From Bog-473 sp963721585 (lineage in GTDB: Bacteria > Actinomycetota > Acidimicrobiia > Acidimicrobiales > RAAP-2), in NCBI GenBank assembly GCA_963721585.1, contig CAVRJN010000001.1, positions 124,001 through 188,000 on the forward strand: 64,000 bases of DNA, read 5' to 3'. Made by a program: the position numbers and the translations under genes. Numbering within the stretch: position 1 is the stretch's first letter; each line of letters starts with the position of its first letter. The notes beneath the pieces are model-generated. The model searched no databases, had not been told where the DNA came from, and saw only the letters and a program-made list of their open reading frames with translations. Below, one piece after another: positions 12,164 through 20,856 of the stretch.

Positions 12164-12763
12164 ATGACCTCCACCGACCCTCCCGCGGCCGGCAACGGCG
12201 ATGCAGACAGGCGTACAGGCAGCAGCACCCCTCGCGACGAGCGCGTCGGGCAGCTCCGTGGCGCCGGCGTCGCCGTGGACGCCCGGCGCGTCGGCCAGGT
12301 GGCGATCGGGATCGTGCTCGTCACGCTCGCCGTCCTGGCGATCGTCTTCACGGTCGTCGGGATCCACACCAACCAGCAGGACGACCGCCTCCACCACGAT
12401 GGCGTGCCGGTCACGTTCACGGTGACGGGATGCCTCGGCCTTCTCGGCGGCAGCGGCAGCAACGCGGCGGGGTACTCCTGTCGGGGCACCTACACCCTCG
12501 ACGGGAACCATTACTCCGGCGTGCAGCTCCCCGGCGACTCGTTCCACCGGCCCGGTTCCACCGTGGCGGCCATTGCCGTGCCGGGCGATCCTGCCCTGGT
12601 CTCACCGGCGTCCATCGTCGCCACCGAACACTCGTCGGCAGGTGCGTTCGTGCTGCCGGGGGTCCTGGCGGCCGTGCTGCTCTTGCTCGTGGCGTTGCTG
12701 CTGCTCCGGCGCCGGCGCCGGCGCCAGGCCACCGGGACTGTCACGGCAGCGGGGGCCCGCTGA
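12164..12763 (+). CDS. membrane protein of unknown function, two TM segments
   Basis: The 199-aa protein has a polar N-terminal tail (about 1-42), a TM helix (VAIGIVLVTLAVLAIVFTVV, about 45-65), a roughly 90-aa external domain with two cysteines (TGCLGLLG and GYSCRGTYTLDG), a second TM (FVLPGVLAAVLLLLVALLLL) and an RRRRRRQ stop-transfer end. The external part reads FTVTGCLGLL then CRGTYTLDGNHYSGVQLPGD, which recalls DUF3592-type domains, but I cannot assign a family firmly. It stands alone, convergent with the next gene. Confidence 0.6.
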   Translation: MTSTDPPAAGNGDADRRTGSSTPRDERVGQLRGAGVAVDARRVGQVAIGIVLVTLAVLAIVFTVVGIHTNQQDDRLHHDGVPVTFTVTGCLGLLGGSGSNAAGYSCRGTYTLDGNHYSGVQLPGDSFHRPGSTVAAIAVPGDPALVSPASIVATEHSSAGAFVLPGVLAAVLLLLVALLLLRRRRRRQATGTVTAAGAR

Positions 12764-12820
12764 CCACGTGGAGCGGGGGGCGGTCCCGCCGCGGTCGGAG
12801 CGGAGGCCCTCAGCTGCGGA

Positions 12821-13420
12821 TCAGGACGGCGGCGTGTAGCGCTTGTTGCGGCGGGGTCGCGGTGCGGCAGCGCTCGGACCCGGCTTGGGCCGCGGCGCGG
12901 CGGGGCCAGCAGCCTCTGCCCGCTTGAGCTCCTGCTGCAGGCGGTACGCCCGCATCAGGTACCAGGCGCCGAACAGGATGAAGGGGGCGGCGAACCCCAC
13001 ATAGGTGTAATGGAGCTGGAAGATGGCCAGGCCGAAGAGCGCCAAGGTGATGCCCTGGAACAGGCGCTTGCGGAGCCACGATGTGAGCAGGATCAGGATT
13101 GCCAGGCCCAGAAGGACGTAGGTGAGCTTCTCGTACACCGAGACACCCTGGTTGTGGGACCTGGCGTAATTGACAGAGGCCGAGCTGATGATCAGCCCGA
13201 CGATCGCCGCGACAGGGGCGGCAATCAGCCCGATCACCCGCTCCTTGTCGTTGGACCGTCTGATCTCCGCCTCGATCTCGGCGACGGGCCGAATCTCCTG
13301 CTCTTTTACGTCCTTCGGGTCGTCGTCGGGGCGCACCATCGAGTACTTCAGGCGCTCCCAGCGCGTCATGCCAGGTGCGTCGCCTGCCCCGGGGTCGTCG
13401 GGGGTTGGACTCGAAGGCAT
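12821..13420 (-). CDS. conserved actinobacterial membrane protein of unknown function
   Basis: The 199-aa protein has a charged N-terminal 70 residues (TRWERLKYSMVRPDDD, then EIEAEIRRSNDKERVIG) followed by four hydrophobic segments: VIGLIAAPVAAIVGLIISSA, LTYVLLGLAILILLTSWL, LFQGITLALFGLAIFQLHY and VGFAAPFILFGAWYLM. A basic, proline-rich cytoplasmic tail ends the protein. No catalytic motif is visible. It lies convergent to the 12164 gene and divergent from the second P-II gene. Confidence 0.65.
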   Translation of the reverse strand: MPSSPTPDDPGAGDAPGMTRWERLKYSMVRPDDDPKDVKEQEIRPVAEIEAEIRRSNDKERVIGLIAAPVAAIVGLIISSASVNYARSHNQGVSVYEKLTYVLLGLAILILLTSWLRKRLFQGITLALFGLAIFQLHYTYVGFAAPFILFGAWYLMRAYRLQQELKRAEAAGPAAPRPKPGPSAAAPRPRRNKRYTPPS

Positions 13421-13614
13421 CGGGGAAGGCTATCGCTCCCCGGGAGTTGCTCCCTTCGGGACGCCCGCTCTCGACGGCGTCGAACCAGGTCCCGGTGGCC
13501 CAGCGTGAGGCCGCCAAACGGGGTCCCGGGAGACGCGGGGCCGCCGGCTCGCCCAGGTCACTAACGTGCTCGGGTGTGGGCGCAGACGCCGCGGCTGATC
13601 GTGAGGTACAGCAG

Positions 13615-13954
13615 ATGAAGCTCGTGGTAGCGGTCGTGAAGCCGTTCAAGATCGACGACGTCAAGAACGTGCTCAAGAACATGGGCGTCGCCGGCATGAC
13701 CCTGACCGAAGCCCAGGGCTTCGGGCGCCAGCGGGGGCACACGGAGAATTACCAGGGGCGCCGAGTACCGGGTCGACTTCGTGCCCAAGCTCCGGGTCGA
13801 GGTCCTCGTGGAGGACGACCGCGCCGAGGCCGTGGTCGATGCCATCGTGTCCTCCGCCGTCACCGGCAAGATCGGCGACGGCAAGGTCTGGGTCGTCCCC
13901 GCCGAGACCGTGGTGCGGGTCCGTACCGGCGAACGCGGGGCCGACGCCGTCTGA
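13615..13954 (+). pseudogene. second P-II signal protein gene, broken by a one-base insertion
   Basis: The N-terminal 48 codons (MKLVVAVVKPFKIDDVKNVL to GHTENYQG) are in one frame. From about 13759 the remainder (AEYRVDFVPKLRVEVLVEDD, then AVTGKIGDGKVWVVPAE and VRVRTGERGADAV) continues in the next frame. One extra base in the GGGGCG run at 13755-13760 accounts for it. Corrected, the gene encodes 112 aa and keeps Tyr51 of the T-loop. It is close to the glnK at 9934 but has no transporter partner. Either a sequencing error or a young pseudogene. Confidence 0.85.
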
Positions 13955-14012
13955 GCCTGCCTCCGGGTTGACAAACGAGCACGTGGGAGGGGTCGGGGGT
14001 ACTGTCTGCGCC

Positions 14013-14435
14013 ATGAGCGGCGATAAATTCGACCTGTCCAAGATCTGGCTCTTCTCCACCTCCTCGGCCAAGGATCTGCGCACGATCAAGCGCGCGCTTG
14101 AAGAGGTGACGGTGCCACCGGGTCGGATGTTGTGCGAGCAGGGCACCATCGGGCGTGAATTCTTTCTCATCGTCGCGGGGGAGGCGGCGGTGCGCCGCAA
14201 CAACCGCAAGGTGGCCACGCTCGGGCCTGGCCAGTACTTCGGCGAGATGGCCCTGCTGGACCGCCGGCCGCGCTCGGCCACGGTGACGTCGGAGACCGAC
14301 ATGACCTTGCTCGTTCTCGGCCAGCGCCAGTTCAACGGCGTGCTCGACGCGGTGCCCGCACTCTCGCGCAAGATGCTGGCCGCCATGGCCACGCGGCTGC
14401 GTGAAGCCGACGAGAAGGCGATGGCGGCCATTTAG
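14013..14435 (+). CDS. cyclic nucleotide-binding domain protein
   Basis: The 140-aa protein is essentially one cNMP-binding domain. Its phosphate-binding cassette region reads LGPGQYFGEMALLDRRPRSA, with the FGEMALL...RSA pattern that holds the cyclic nucleotide in CRP/PKA-type domains. No DNA-binding domain, kinase or channel segment is attached, so it is a stand-alone sensor or anchor; the partner is unknown. I start at the ATG in MSGDKFDLSKIWLFSTSS; longer in-frame extension overlaps the P-II gene and looks non-coding. Confidence 0.85.
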   Translation: MSGDKFDLSKIWLFSTSSAKDLRTIKRALEEVTVPPGRMLCEQGTIGREFFLIVAGEAAVRRNNRKVATLGPGQYFGEMALLDRRPRSATVTSETDMTLLVLGQRQFNGVLDAVPALSRKMLAAMATRLREADEKAMAAI

Positions 14436-14578
14436 CAACGAACGGGCACTTGGCACCCGCATCTCCTGTCTCAACCCTGTGAGCTGGGAATTCGCTCGGG
14501 GTATCCGCGCCTCGGCCAACAGGCGCTGCGAAACTTCCCGTGTCCAATTCCCTCGCCTGGACACAGGAGGTCATAGCC

Positions 14579-15340
14579 ATGAATCTGGAGCCCAGAAAGC
14601 TCGCCGCTGAGTTCCTCGGGACGCTGATCCTTGTCCTCATCGCTGTCGGCGTTGCCACCGAGACATTCGGTTTCAAGCTGTTCGGCCTCAGCTATGCCGC
14701 CGGAGTGGCCGCCACGGCGCTGGCCTTCGGCCTCGTGCTCGTCGCACTCGTCTATGCCATCGGGCCGATCTCGGGGTGTCACGTCAACCCGGCGGTCACG
14801 CTCGGGTTCATCGCTACGGGACGCATGAAGCTGGCCGAGGGCGTGGCCTACATCGTGGCCCAGGTTCTCGGCGGCATCGCCGGCGCCTACCTCCTCTACT
14901 GGATGTTCACCACGTCCCCGCTCTACAAGAAGTCGGTCCAGGGTCTGGGGACCGACGGGTACGGCAAGGAGTCGCACCTGTTCGTGAGCCAGGGTGGCGC
15001 CTTCCTCGTTGAGGTCGTGCTGACGGCGGTCTTCGTGATGATCGTGCTGTTCGCCACGCACAAGGCCGCCATTCAAGGAGCGGCCGGCGTGGCCATCGGC
15101 TTCGGCCTGGTGATCGTCCACCTCATCGGTATCCCCCTGACGGGCACGTCGGTGAATCCGGCCAGGAGCCTCGGGCCGGCCCTCGTCGTGGGCGGCACGG
15201 CGCTCAGCCAGGTCTGGCTCTTCCTGATTGCCCCCCTGGTGGGAGCGATCGTGGCGGCCTTGGTCCATCTCGTGGTCGCCGACCGTTCCAAGGACGAAAT
15301 CGTGGTGGAGCCCCTCAGAACGGAGCCAGCCTCGGCGTAG
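14579..15340 (+). CDS. aquaporin, MIP family (AqpZ-like)
   Basis: The 253-aa protein has six membrane segments and the two half-helix boxes of the family: SGCHVNPAVTLG (first NPA) and TSVNPARSLGPAL (second NPA with the selectivity-filter Arg). The histidine pattern of the filter (HLIGIPLTGTSVNPARS) suits a water-selective, AqpZ-like channel more than a glycerol facilitator. AGGAGG lies 8 bp before the ATG. A periplasmic loop (about 125-145) is longer than in E. coli AqpZ. It stands alone after the cNMP gene. Confidence 0.93.
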   Translation: MNLEPRKLAAEFLGTLILVLIAVGVATETFGFKLFGLSYAAGVAATALAFGLVLVALVYAIGPISGCHVNPAVTLGFIATGRMKLAEGVAYIVAQVLGGIAGAYLLYWMFTTSPLYKKSVQGLGTDGYGKESHLFVSQGGAFLVEVVLTAVFVMIVLFATHKAAIQGAAGVAIGFGLVIVHLIGIPLTGTSVNPARSLGPALVVGGTALSQVWLFLIAPLVGAIVAALVHLVVADRSKDEIVVEPLRTEPASA

Positions 15341-15373
15341 ACCCGTCTCCATACGCCCCGCTACGGTCGGTCC

Positions 15374-15925
15374 ATGGAACTGACCGAGGCACTCGCATTC
15401 GCCCGAAATCGCAAGCAGGGAGTCCTGGCAACCATCCGCTCCAACGGGCGGCCGCAGTTGTCCAACATCGCGTACGTCCACGATGAAGGCGACACCTTCT
15501 TGATCTCGATTACCGACGACAGGGCCAAGACGGCGAACCTCCGGCGCGACCCGCGGGCCTCGCTCTACGTCCTGGGTGACAATTTTTACCAGTACGTGGT
15601 GATCGAGGCGGCGGCCGAGCTTTCTCCGGTGGCGACCGACCCGTCCGACCCCACTGTCGAGGCGCTGATCCGCTACTACGAGGCGGCGTCGGGCGCCCAC
15701 CCGGACTGGGACGAGTACCGGGCGGCGATGGTCGCCGACAAGCGGCTGGCCCTCACGCTGCGGCCCGAGCGCGCCTACGGGATTCTCGGCACGAATTCAG
15801 CCGTTGGCCGCGAGCGGGATCGCGCCGGCTACGGGCAGGTCGTGCCGACGCGCTTGGCCTGGGCCCTGATGCCGGCCTGCACGGGCGAAGCCGCGGCCTT
15901 CGCGGAAGTCACGAGGGCCTCATAG
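15374..15925 (+). CDS. PPOX-class (probably F420-dependent) flavin/deazaflavin-binding protein
   Basis: The N-terminal 140 residues form a split beta-barrel of the pyridoxamine-phosphate-oxidase-like class: VLATIRSNGRPQLSNIAYV, SITDDRAKTANLRRDPRAS, YVVIEAAAEL, LALTLRPERAYGI. This is the usual layout of actinobacterial F420-dependent PPOX proteins that reduce small substrates. Family members normally end soon after the LRPERxYG motif. Here the frame runs about 40 residues further, overlapping the convergent gene by 97 bp, so the tail may be read-through after loss of a stop. The exact substrate is unknown. Confidence 0.85.
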   Translation: MELTEALAFARNRKQGVLATIRSNGRPQLSNIAYVHDEGDTFLISITDDRAKTANLRRDPRASLYVLGDNFYQYVVIEAAAELSPVATDPSDPTVEALIRYYEAASGAHPDWDEYRAAMVADKRLALTLRPERAYGILGTNSAVGRERDRAGYGQVVPTRLAWALMPACTGEAAAFAEVTRAS

Positions 15926-16461
15926 GCGCCGGAGCCAAAGGCGCAGTCGCCTGCGGACCAGTACGCATTGGCCGATCCGCCTGCCCCGCCCGTCACGGTG
16001 ACACCCTTCGCCCCCGGGACACCGGTCACGCTGAACAGCTTCGCCCCGGTCTGGCCTGACTTGGCCACCTGCAAGAACAGGGCGGCGCCCGCCTGGGCGC
16101 CGGCCGGGTTGGTGAACTGAATGACCAGGGACAAGCCCTCGTTGCTGCCCGAGCCCGTGGTGTTCTCCTCGACGGCCTTCACGAATCCGGCCTTCTGCAG
16201 CGTGCTGACGAAGCTCTTGCTCTCGCTCTTGGTGAGCGACCCGCTCGCGATCAACCCCGACGGGTTGGTGATGGTGGTCGGGTGGCCGCTGACCGTGAAG
16301 CCGGGCTCCTCATGGGACCTGAGGAGGAACGGTGCCAGCGATGAGGTGGTGGCGGCCCCGACCGGGCCTCCGAGGAGGGCCGGCAGGCCGATCGCACCCA
16401 GCACGAGGGCGCCGCACAGGCCGGCGACGCGCCGGCGCGCCGGCGCCCGGGCACGCTGCAC
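15829..16461 (-). CDS. secreted protein of unknown function
   Basis: The frame encodes an exported protein: a basic stretch (RARAPARRR), a hydrophobic core (VAGLCGALVLGAIGLPALLGG) and an AxA site (GAATT). The mature domain of about 160 residues has no known motif but resembles actinobacterial substrate-binding or sensor-type secreted domains (FTVSGHPTTITNPSGLIASG, and a C-terminal Cys pair in GDCAFGSGAYE and GTTCP). The start is uncertain: I use the GTG at 16461. A TTG at 16488 that overlaps the stop of the upstream (Fe-S) gene by TTGA is the alternative and would imply coupling. Confidence 0.6.
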   Translation of the reverse strand: MQRARAPARRRVAGLCGALVLGAIGLPALLGGPVGAATTSSLAPFLLRSHEEPGFTVSGHPTTITNPSGLIASGSLTKSESKSFVSTLQKAGFVKAVEENTTGSGSNEGLSLVIQFTNPAGAQAGAALFLQVAKSGQTGAKLFSVTGVPGAKGVTVTGGAGGSANAYWSAGDCAFGSGAYEALVTSAKAAASPVQAGIRAQAKRVGTTCP

Positions 16462-16484
16462 CTCGGTGACGGTCGTATCCCCCG

Positions 16485-18542
16485 TCAACTGGACGCGGCC
16501 GGCTGGCCGGCTGCTGCAGCCTGGCCGAGGGACTCCTCCACCAGTTGGGAGAGATCGAGCACGCGCACGTCGTCCTGCTTGTCGTTGGCGCGTACGGCGT
16601 CGTCGAGCATGATCATGCAATAGGGGCAGGCAGTGGACACGACGTCAGCACCGGTGCCGAGCGCCTCGTCGGTGCGCTCCATGTTGATCCGCTTGCCGGT
16701 GTTCTCCTCGAGCCACATTCGGGCGCCGCCGGCACCGCAGCAGAAGCCGCGCTCCTTGCAGCGGCGCATCTCCACCTGCTCGACGCCGGGGATGGCGCTC
16801 AGTACCGTCCGCGGCTCCTCGATGATCCGGTTGTGCCGGCCCAGGTAACAGGGGTCGTGGTAGGTGACCTTGCCCGAGTAGCCGGATCCGGGCGTCAGCT
16901 TGCCGGAGCGCACCAGGTGCTCGAGCAGCTCGGCGTGGTGGATGACCTCGTAGTTGCCTCCGAGCGCCGGGTACTCGTTCTTTATGGTGTTGAAGCAGTG
17001 CGGACAGCTGGCGACGATCTTCTTGGCGCCCGCTTCATCGAGAGTGGCGATGTTCATCTTCGTCTGCTCCTGGTACAGGTACTCGTTCCCGAGGCGCCGC
17101 ACCGGATCGCCGGTGCAGGACTCCTTGGGACCGAGGATCCCGAAGGTGACGCCGGCCCGGTGCAGCATGCGTGCCGTGGCCTGCACACCCTTGCGGGCCC
17201 GCTCGTCGAGAGCGCCAGCGCAACCGACCCAGTAGAGGTACTCGATGTCGTCGGGGATGGTTCCGGTGATGACCGGGACCTCGAAGTCGAGGCTCTCGAT
17301 CCACTCGGTGCGTTTGTTCTGACCGAGACCCCACGGGTCGCCCTGGTTCTCGACGTTGCGCAGCATGAGCCCGGCCTCGGATGGGAACTCGGACTCCATG
17401 AGCACCTGGTAGCGGCGCATGTCGACGATGGCGTCGATGTGCTCGATGTCCACCGGGCACTCGTTGACGCAGGCGCCGCAGGTGGTGCACGCCCACAGGA
17501 CCTCTGGGTCGATCACGTTGGGCACGAGGGCCGCCTGCTCGCCTTCGCCGGTGAGAAGCGGAGTGGCCGAGGCGAACATGTTGTCGCGCAGGCCCATGAT
17601 GAGCAGCTTCGGCGAGAGCGGCTTGTCCGTCGTCCAGGCGGGGCAGGCCGACTGGCATCGTCCACACTCGGTACACGTGGAGAAATCGAGCATCTGCTTC
17701 CACGTGAAGTGGCCGATCTCGCCCACGCCGAACACGGTGTCCTCGTCGACGTTCTCCATGTCCATGTCGGGCGTGCTGTAGAGACCGCCCAGGGCACGCG
17801 GGCGGCGCGAGAAAGCGATGTTGATCGGGGCGAAGAAGATGTGCAGGTGCTTGGAATACGACACGAAGACGATGAAGCCCGAGATGATGGCGATGTTGAG
17901 GAGCAGAAACACGGTCACCAGCACCGAGTTCGTGCCGGCGCCCAGGGGGGCGAGGATCTTGGCCACGGTGTGCGAGGCGAAGGCGCCCCAGCCGTAGGGG
18001 AACTGGGTCGGGTCGGTGTTGACCTGGGCCCCGCGGTAGAGCAGGAGGGTGATCATGACCCCGGCGATCATGAGGAGGGTGATCCAGGCGGCATCGAGGT
18101 GGGAACCGAAGAAGCGTGACTTGCGCTCGAGCCGGCTCGGAGCGTTCTTCAGGCGGATGATGGAAAAGGTGATGAGGGCGAGCAGGACCGCCACCGTGAA
18201 GAAGTCCTCAATGAAGCCCACCCAATTCCATGTCCCGATCCCGGGAATGTGGAAGTACTTGTCGAAGAGGTCCCCGTAGGCCTCGATGATCGTGAGCAGC
18301 AGAATGGTGAAGCCCCACATTGTGAAGAAGTGGGCCAGGCCGGGGACGGTCCACTGCAGGAGTTTGCGCTGGCCGGCCACCTCGACGGTCTCGGCCTCCA
18401 CCTTGCGCCTGATCGGCCCACGGGCGCGGTTGGGGTCCTTCTTCCCGGACCGGATCAGCCTGGACAGCCAATGGAACCGGCGGCCGGCGATACCGAAGCC
18501 GATGACCGTGACAACGAGACCAATGATGATTCTGACGGGCAC
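16485..18542 (-). CDS. membrane (Fe-S) oxidoreductase with heterodisulfide-reductase-type CCG domains
   Basis: The 685-aa protein has an N-terminal membrane part of about six helices (1-240, NarI-like) followed by a ferredoxin-type segment with two 4Fe-4S motifs (CTECGRCQSACP and CTTCGACVNECP). Two cysteine-rich CCG domains end the protein (WVGCAG to SCTGDP to CPHCFNT; HDPCYLG to CCGAGGARM to CPYCMIM). This architecture matches the actinobacterial iron-sulfur reductases (M. tuberculosis Rv0338c type, also called FadF or EtfQO-like) that pass electrons from flavoproteins to the quinone pool. No partner electron-transfer flavoprotein gene is in view. Confidence 0.88.
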   Translation of the reverse strand: MPVRIIIGLVVTVIGFGIAGRRFHWLSRLIRSGKKDPNRARGPIRRKVEAETVEVAGQRKLLQWTVPGLAHFFTMWGFTILLLTIIEAYGDLFDKYFHIPGIGTWNWVGFIEDFFTVAVLLALITFSIIRLKNAPSRLERKSRFFGSHLDAAWITLLMIAGVMITLLLYRGAQVNTDPTQFPYGWGAFASHTVAKILAPLGAGTNSVLVTVFLLLNIAIISGFIVFVSYSKHLHIFFAPINIAFSRRPRALGGLYSTPDMDMENVDEDTVFGVGEIGHFTWKQMLDFSTCTECGRCQSACPAWTTDKPLSPKLLIMGLRDNMFASATPLLTGEGEQAALVPNVIDPEVLWACTTCGACVNECPVDIEHIDAIVDMRRYQVLMESEFPSEAGLMLRNVENQGDPWGLGQNKRTEWIESLDFEVPVITGTIPDDIEYLYWVGCAGALDERARKGVQATARMLHRAGVTFGILGPKESCTGDPVRRLGNEYLYQEQTKMNIATLDEAGAKKIVASCPHCFNTIKNEYPALGGNYEVIHHAELLEHLVRSGKLTPGSGYSGKVTYHDPCYLGRHNRIIEEPRTVLSAIPGVEQVEMRRCKERGFCCGAGGARMWLEENTGKRINMERTDEALGTGADVVSTACPYCMIMLDDAVRANDKQDDVRVLDLSQLVEESLGQAAAAGQPAASS

Positions 18543-18828
18543 GAACGCTCCTCGCGTATCTCAGATCGTCGAACGGAAGCGGTGACGGAGTGCGAGCGCC
18601 ACCTGGGATTTCGATCCGGCCCAGAGGATAGTGGGGCCACCACATCAGGGGTACTTGGGGCTGAGATCCTTCGGTCTGCGGTCGCCGTCGACGCCCGTTT
18701 TGACGCCGAGGCAGCGTTCCTCGAAACCGTAGGGAGGCAACCCCGCCGGAGGCGATCCCGGATGCCCCCGGGGTCGTTCGTCCGCCGGCAGTCGGCGTTT
18801 GCCCAGCGTGTAGATTTGCGGAGTTCTC

Positions 18829-18899
18829 GCGGGCGTAGTTCAGAGGCAGAACATCAGCTTCCCAAGCTGAGAACGCGGGTTCGATTCCCGTCGCCCGCT
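18829..18899 (+). tRNA. tRNA-Gly (anticodon CCC)
   Basis: A complete cloverleaf folds: acceptor GCGGGCG with CGCCCGC, D arm GTTC/GAAC, anticodon stem TCAGC/GCTGA with loop TTCCCAA (anticodon CCC), and T arm GCGGG/CCCGT with loop TTCGATT. No CCA is encoded. Its 3' half is the attachment site of the island that begins here; the tRNA remains intact. Confidence 0.93.
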
Positions 18900-20072
18900 C
18901 TCGTCTGACGTCCAGTTCACGCTGGTTGTCGTTGACGAGCCGGTCGGTGAGTCTTCACCGTCATCCCGCGAATATCCCGCGGCCTGGTCCCAGTTGGGAA
19001 GTTTGCGGGCCGCGTCGGCCAATCCTGACAGGGCCTCTGCGATCGCCGCATCACGGTCTTCCGCCACGTGCTGGTAGCGGAGGGCGGCTGCCGGGCTGGC
19101 GTGTCCGGCACGCGCCATGAGTTCCCGAGTCGTGGCGCCCTGTGTGGCCGCCCATGTGAGGCCGGCGCCCCTCAGATCGTGGAAGTGGATTTCGGGGCGA
19201 CCCAGCTGCTGACGGGCCGCCTGCCAGGCGGTGTTCAGAGCATGTCGGCGGAGCCTGCCCCCCTTGACCCCGGTGAGGAGCGGGGACGACGGCTCGGGCC
19301 CGACGCAGGCGTTCAAATGACGCTCAAGGCCCGGAAGGACGTGGGGAGGGATGCTCACGGTACGCAGGCCGGCCTCGGTCTTGGGCGGACCGAGCTCGAG
19401 CCGGCCCCCGACGTGATGCGCCGTGCGCTCGACCAGGATCCTGCGATGCAGCAGGTCGATGTCGCGGCGCTCGAGGCCGAGCAACTCCCCTAGACGGAGG
19501 TGGCACCACGCCGCTAGCTCGACAGCAATCCGCCATCGCTCCGGCATGGCGGCGGCTAGGGCGTCGACCTCGGCGATCGAGACCATCGGGCGTTCCGGCG
19601 ATCGCTCCTGGGCGGCACCCTTCACCACGCACGGGTTGCGGCCAATGAGCTCGTCAGCCACCGCAGTATTGAGGATGCCGTTCAAAAGGCGATAGGACTT
19701 GGCTGCTGTGACGGGGTACTTCCGGGCCAGCTGGGCGTTCCAGGAGCGGACGAGGCTCGGCGTGATCTTTCGAAGGGGCAGCTGCCCGAAGGTGGGAAGG
19801 ATGTGTCGCCGGAGCAAGGACTCGTAGAGTTCGACCGTTCGGGGCCGCAATTCCAGCCGTTCGCTCATCCATCGCAACGCAAACTGATCGAACGGGAGTG
19901 ATGCCCCTCGCGGGTCGATCCAGTTGCCACGGTCGAACATGGCGCGCTGGTCTCGCTCGTAGCGCTCCGCGTCCCTGAGGGTCCGAAAAGTCCGGGATCG
20001 CTCCGTCCCGTCGGGGCTTCGGAGTCGAACCTCGTATCGTGGGCCTTTCCGCGTCATGCGCCGCTCGATCAT
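18840..20072 (-). CDS. int: tyrosine site-specific integrase
   Basis: The 410-aa recombinase inserts and excises DNA at the adjacent tRNA-Gly. It has an N-terminal arm-binding-type domain (RYEVRLRSPDGTERSRTF), a SAM-like core-binding domain (about 65-160, LRPRTVELYESLLRRHILPT) and a catalytic domain. The catalytic residues are visible as Arg in CHLRLGELLGLERRDID, His-x-x-Arg in HFHDLRGAGLTW, His in AGHASP and Tyr in AALRYQHVAE. The last codons read antisense through the tRNA 3' half, as is common for tRNA-targeting integrases. It is the only integrase in the window. Confidence 0.93.
   Translation of the reverse strand: MIERRMTRKGPRYEVRLRSPDGTERSRTFRTLRDAERYERDQRAMFDRGNWIDPRGASLPFDQFALRWMSERLELRPRTVELYESLLRRHILPTFGQLPLRKITPSLVRSWNAQLARKYPVTAAKSYRLLNGILNTAVADELIGRNPCVVKGAAQERSPERPMVSIAEVDALAAAMPERWRIAVELAAWCHLRLGELLGLERRDIDLLHRRILVERTAHHVGGRLELGPPKTEAGLRTVSIPPHVLPGLERHLNACVGPEPSSPLLTGVKGGRLRRHALNTAWQAARQQLGRPEIHFHDLRGAGLTWAATQGATTRELMARAGHASPAAALRYQHVAEDRDAAIAEALSGLADAARKLPNWDQAAGYSRDDGEDSPTGSSTTTSVNWTSDESGRRESNPRSQLGKLMFCL
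18857..18902. repeat. attachment site copy 1 (tRNA-Gly 3' half)
   Basis: This 46-bp stretch runs from the anticodon loop (GCTTCCCAAGCTG) to just past the tRNA end (GCCCGCTCTC). It recurs exactly at 26866 and 29362, with one mismatch at 50851 and in decayed form at 56649. It is the left boundary (attL/attB) of the composite island. Confidence 0.88.
18961..18982 (+). repeat. 22-bp repeat near the left end of segment A (possible integrase arm site)
   Basis: A 22-bp sequence beginning TCATCCCGCGAATATC recurs exactly, same orientation, at 26753-26774. Each contains two CCCGCG units 11 bp apart. The copies lie 58 bp inside the left att core and 91 bp inside the right att core of segment A, the positions expected for arm-type integrase sites. 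Confidence 0.6.
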
Positions 20073-20184
20073 TTCTCTCTTCGCTCCTTTCAGCGAGCTT
20101 GAGGACCCCCCGATCTCGCCTCCTTGAATTTCTCCTGGTTTGTGTCAACAGCCTGCACCTTTGAGGGAGAACGGTCGATCCTCA

Positions 20185-20403
20185 CTAGGCCCGAAGACGC
20201 TGGACGTAGTCAGCCAACGCTGCCGCGGGTATCCGTCGGCTGGAGCCGATCCGCACCGACTCAAGCTCGCCTTTGCGCAGGAGCTCGTAGACCTTGGTAC
20301 GGCAGATGGCCAATCTGATCGCTGCCTGCTCGGGAGTCACGAGCAACAGTCCCGGACCGCCGCCGCCACCACTGACCTCGGCCTTGGGCGAAGAAGTGTT
20401 CAT
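20185..20403 (-). CDS. excisionase-like helix-turn-helix protein
   Basis: The 72-aa product has a MerR/excisionase-type (HTH_17) motif: LLVTPEQAAIRLAICRTKVY, then ELLRKGELESVRIGSSRRIP. This small winged helix is typical of the AlpA/Xis-like proteins beside tyrosine integrases. I use the ATG at 20403 (MNTSSPKAEV); the longer in-frame start has no clear ribosome site. It lies 112 bp upstream of the integrase on the same strand, so it probably directs excision of the island or controls int. Confidence 0.8.
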   Translation of the reverse strand: MNTSSPKAEVSGGGGGPGLLLVTPEQAAIRLAICRTKVYELLRKGELESVRIGSSRRIPAAALADYVQRLRA

Positions 20404-20856
20404 GTCGAATCCTCCGTGATGGGAAAGCATCTCCTTCCCTACACATAATTGGGCAGATCTCGGCCCCAACTTGGACAACAGCCAGCTCAGAAGCGTCGAA
20501 AATCGCTCAAAAATCGGGCCCAAACGACACGGTTCTGTTGACGATTAGCCAATCAAAGGACGACCGCATGCTCGGAGAGCGTCCCAAGTGCGAGGTGAGG
20601 ACTCAGTGATCACGAACGAATGACGACGATCTGCGACGAAGTCGGTTGGACGATCGACACCATGTGCTACGAAAATCGGCAACAGACCAGCTCAGAGGCC
20701 AGTTGTCGGAGATCTTCCATACATCATCAAGCCGCTTTCGCCTCGACCGGCGGCTTCGCCGCCGTCTCGGCGGCGCGGATCCCGAGCAAATCGCCCAGTC
20801 CATGGCTCCTCTTCGACCACAGTGAGCATCGAACCCACGTGTGGCCAGTCGTCGCA
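20404..20856. other. intergenic region, no gene supported
   Basis: This 453-bp stretch separates the excisionase gene from the SGNH hydrolase gene. Short frames on both strands are arginine- and serine-rich and do not look like protein. A GC-rich imperfect repeat (CGGCGGCTTCGCCGCCG) lies near 20750. The excisionase promoter must lie in its left part. Confidence 0.5.

Noticed and set aside
16545..18119. 524-codon plus-strand frame opposite the (Fe-S) oxidoreductase
   Set aside because: Shadow frame; the minus-strand protein has all the cysteine motifs.
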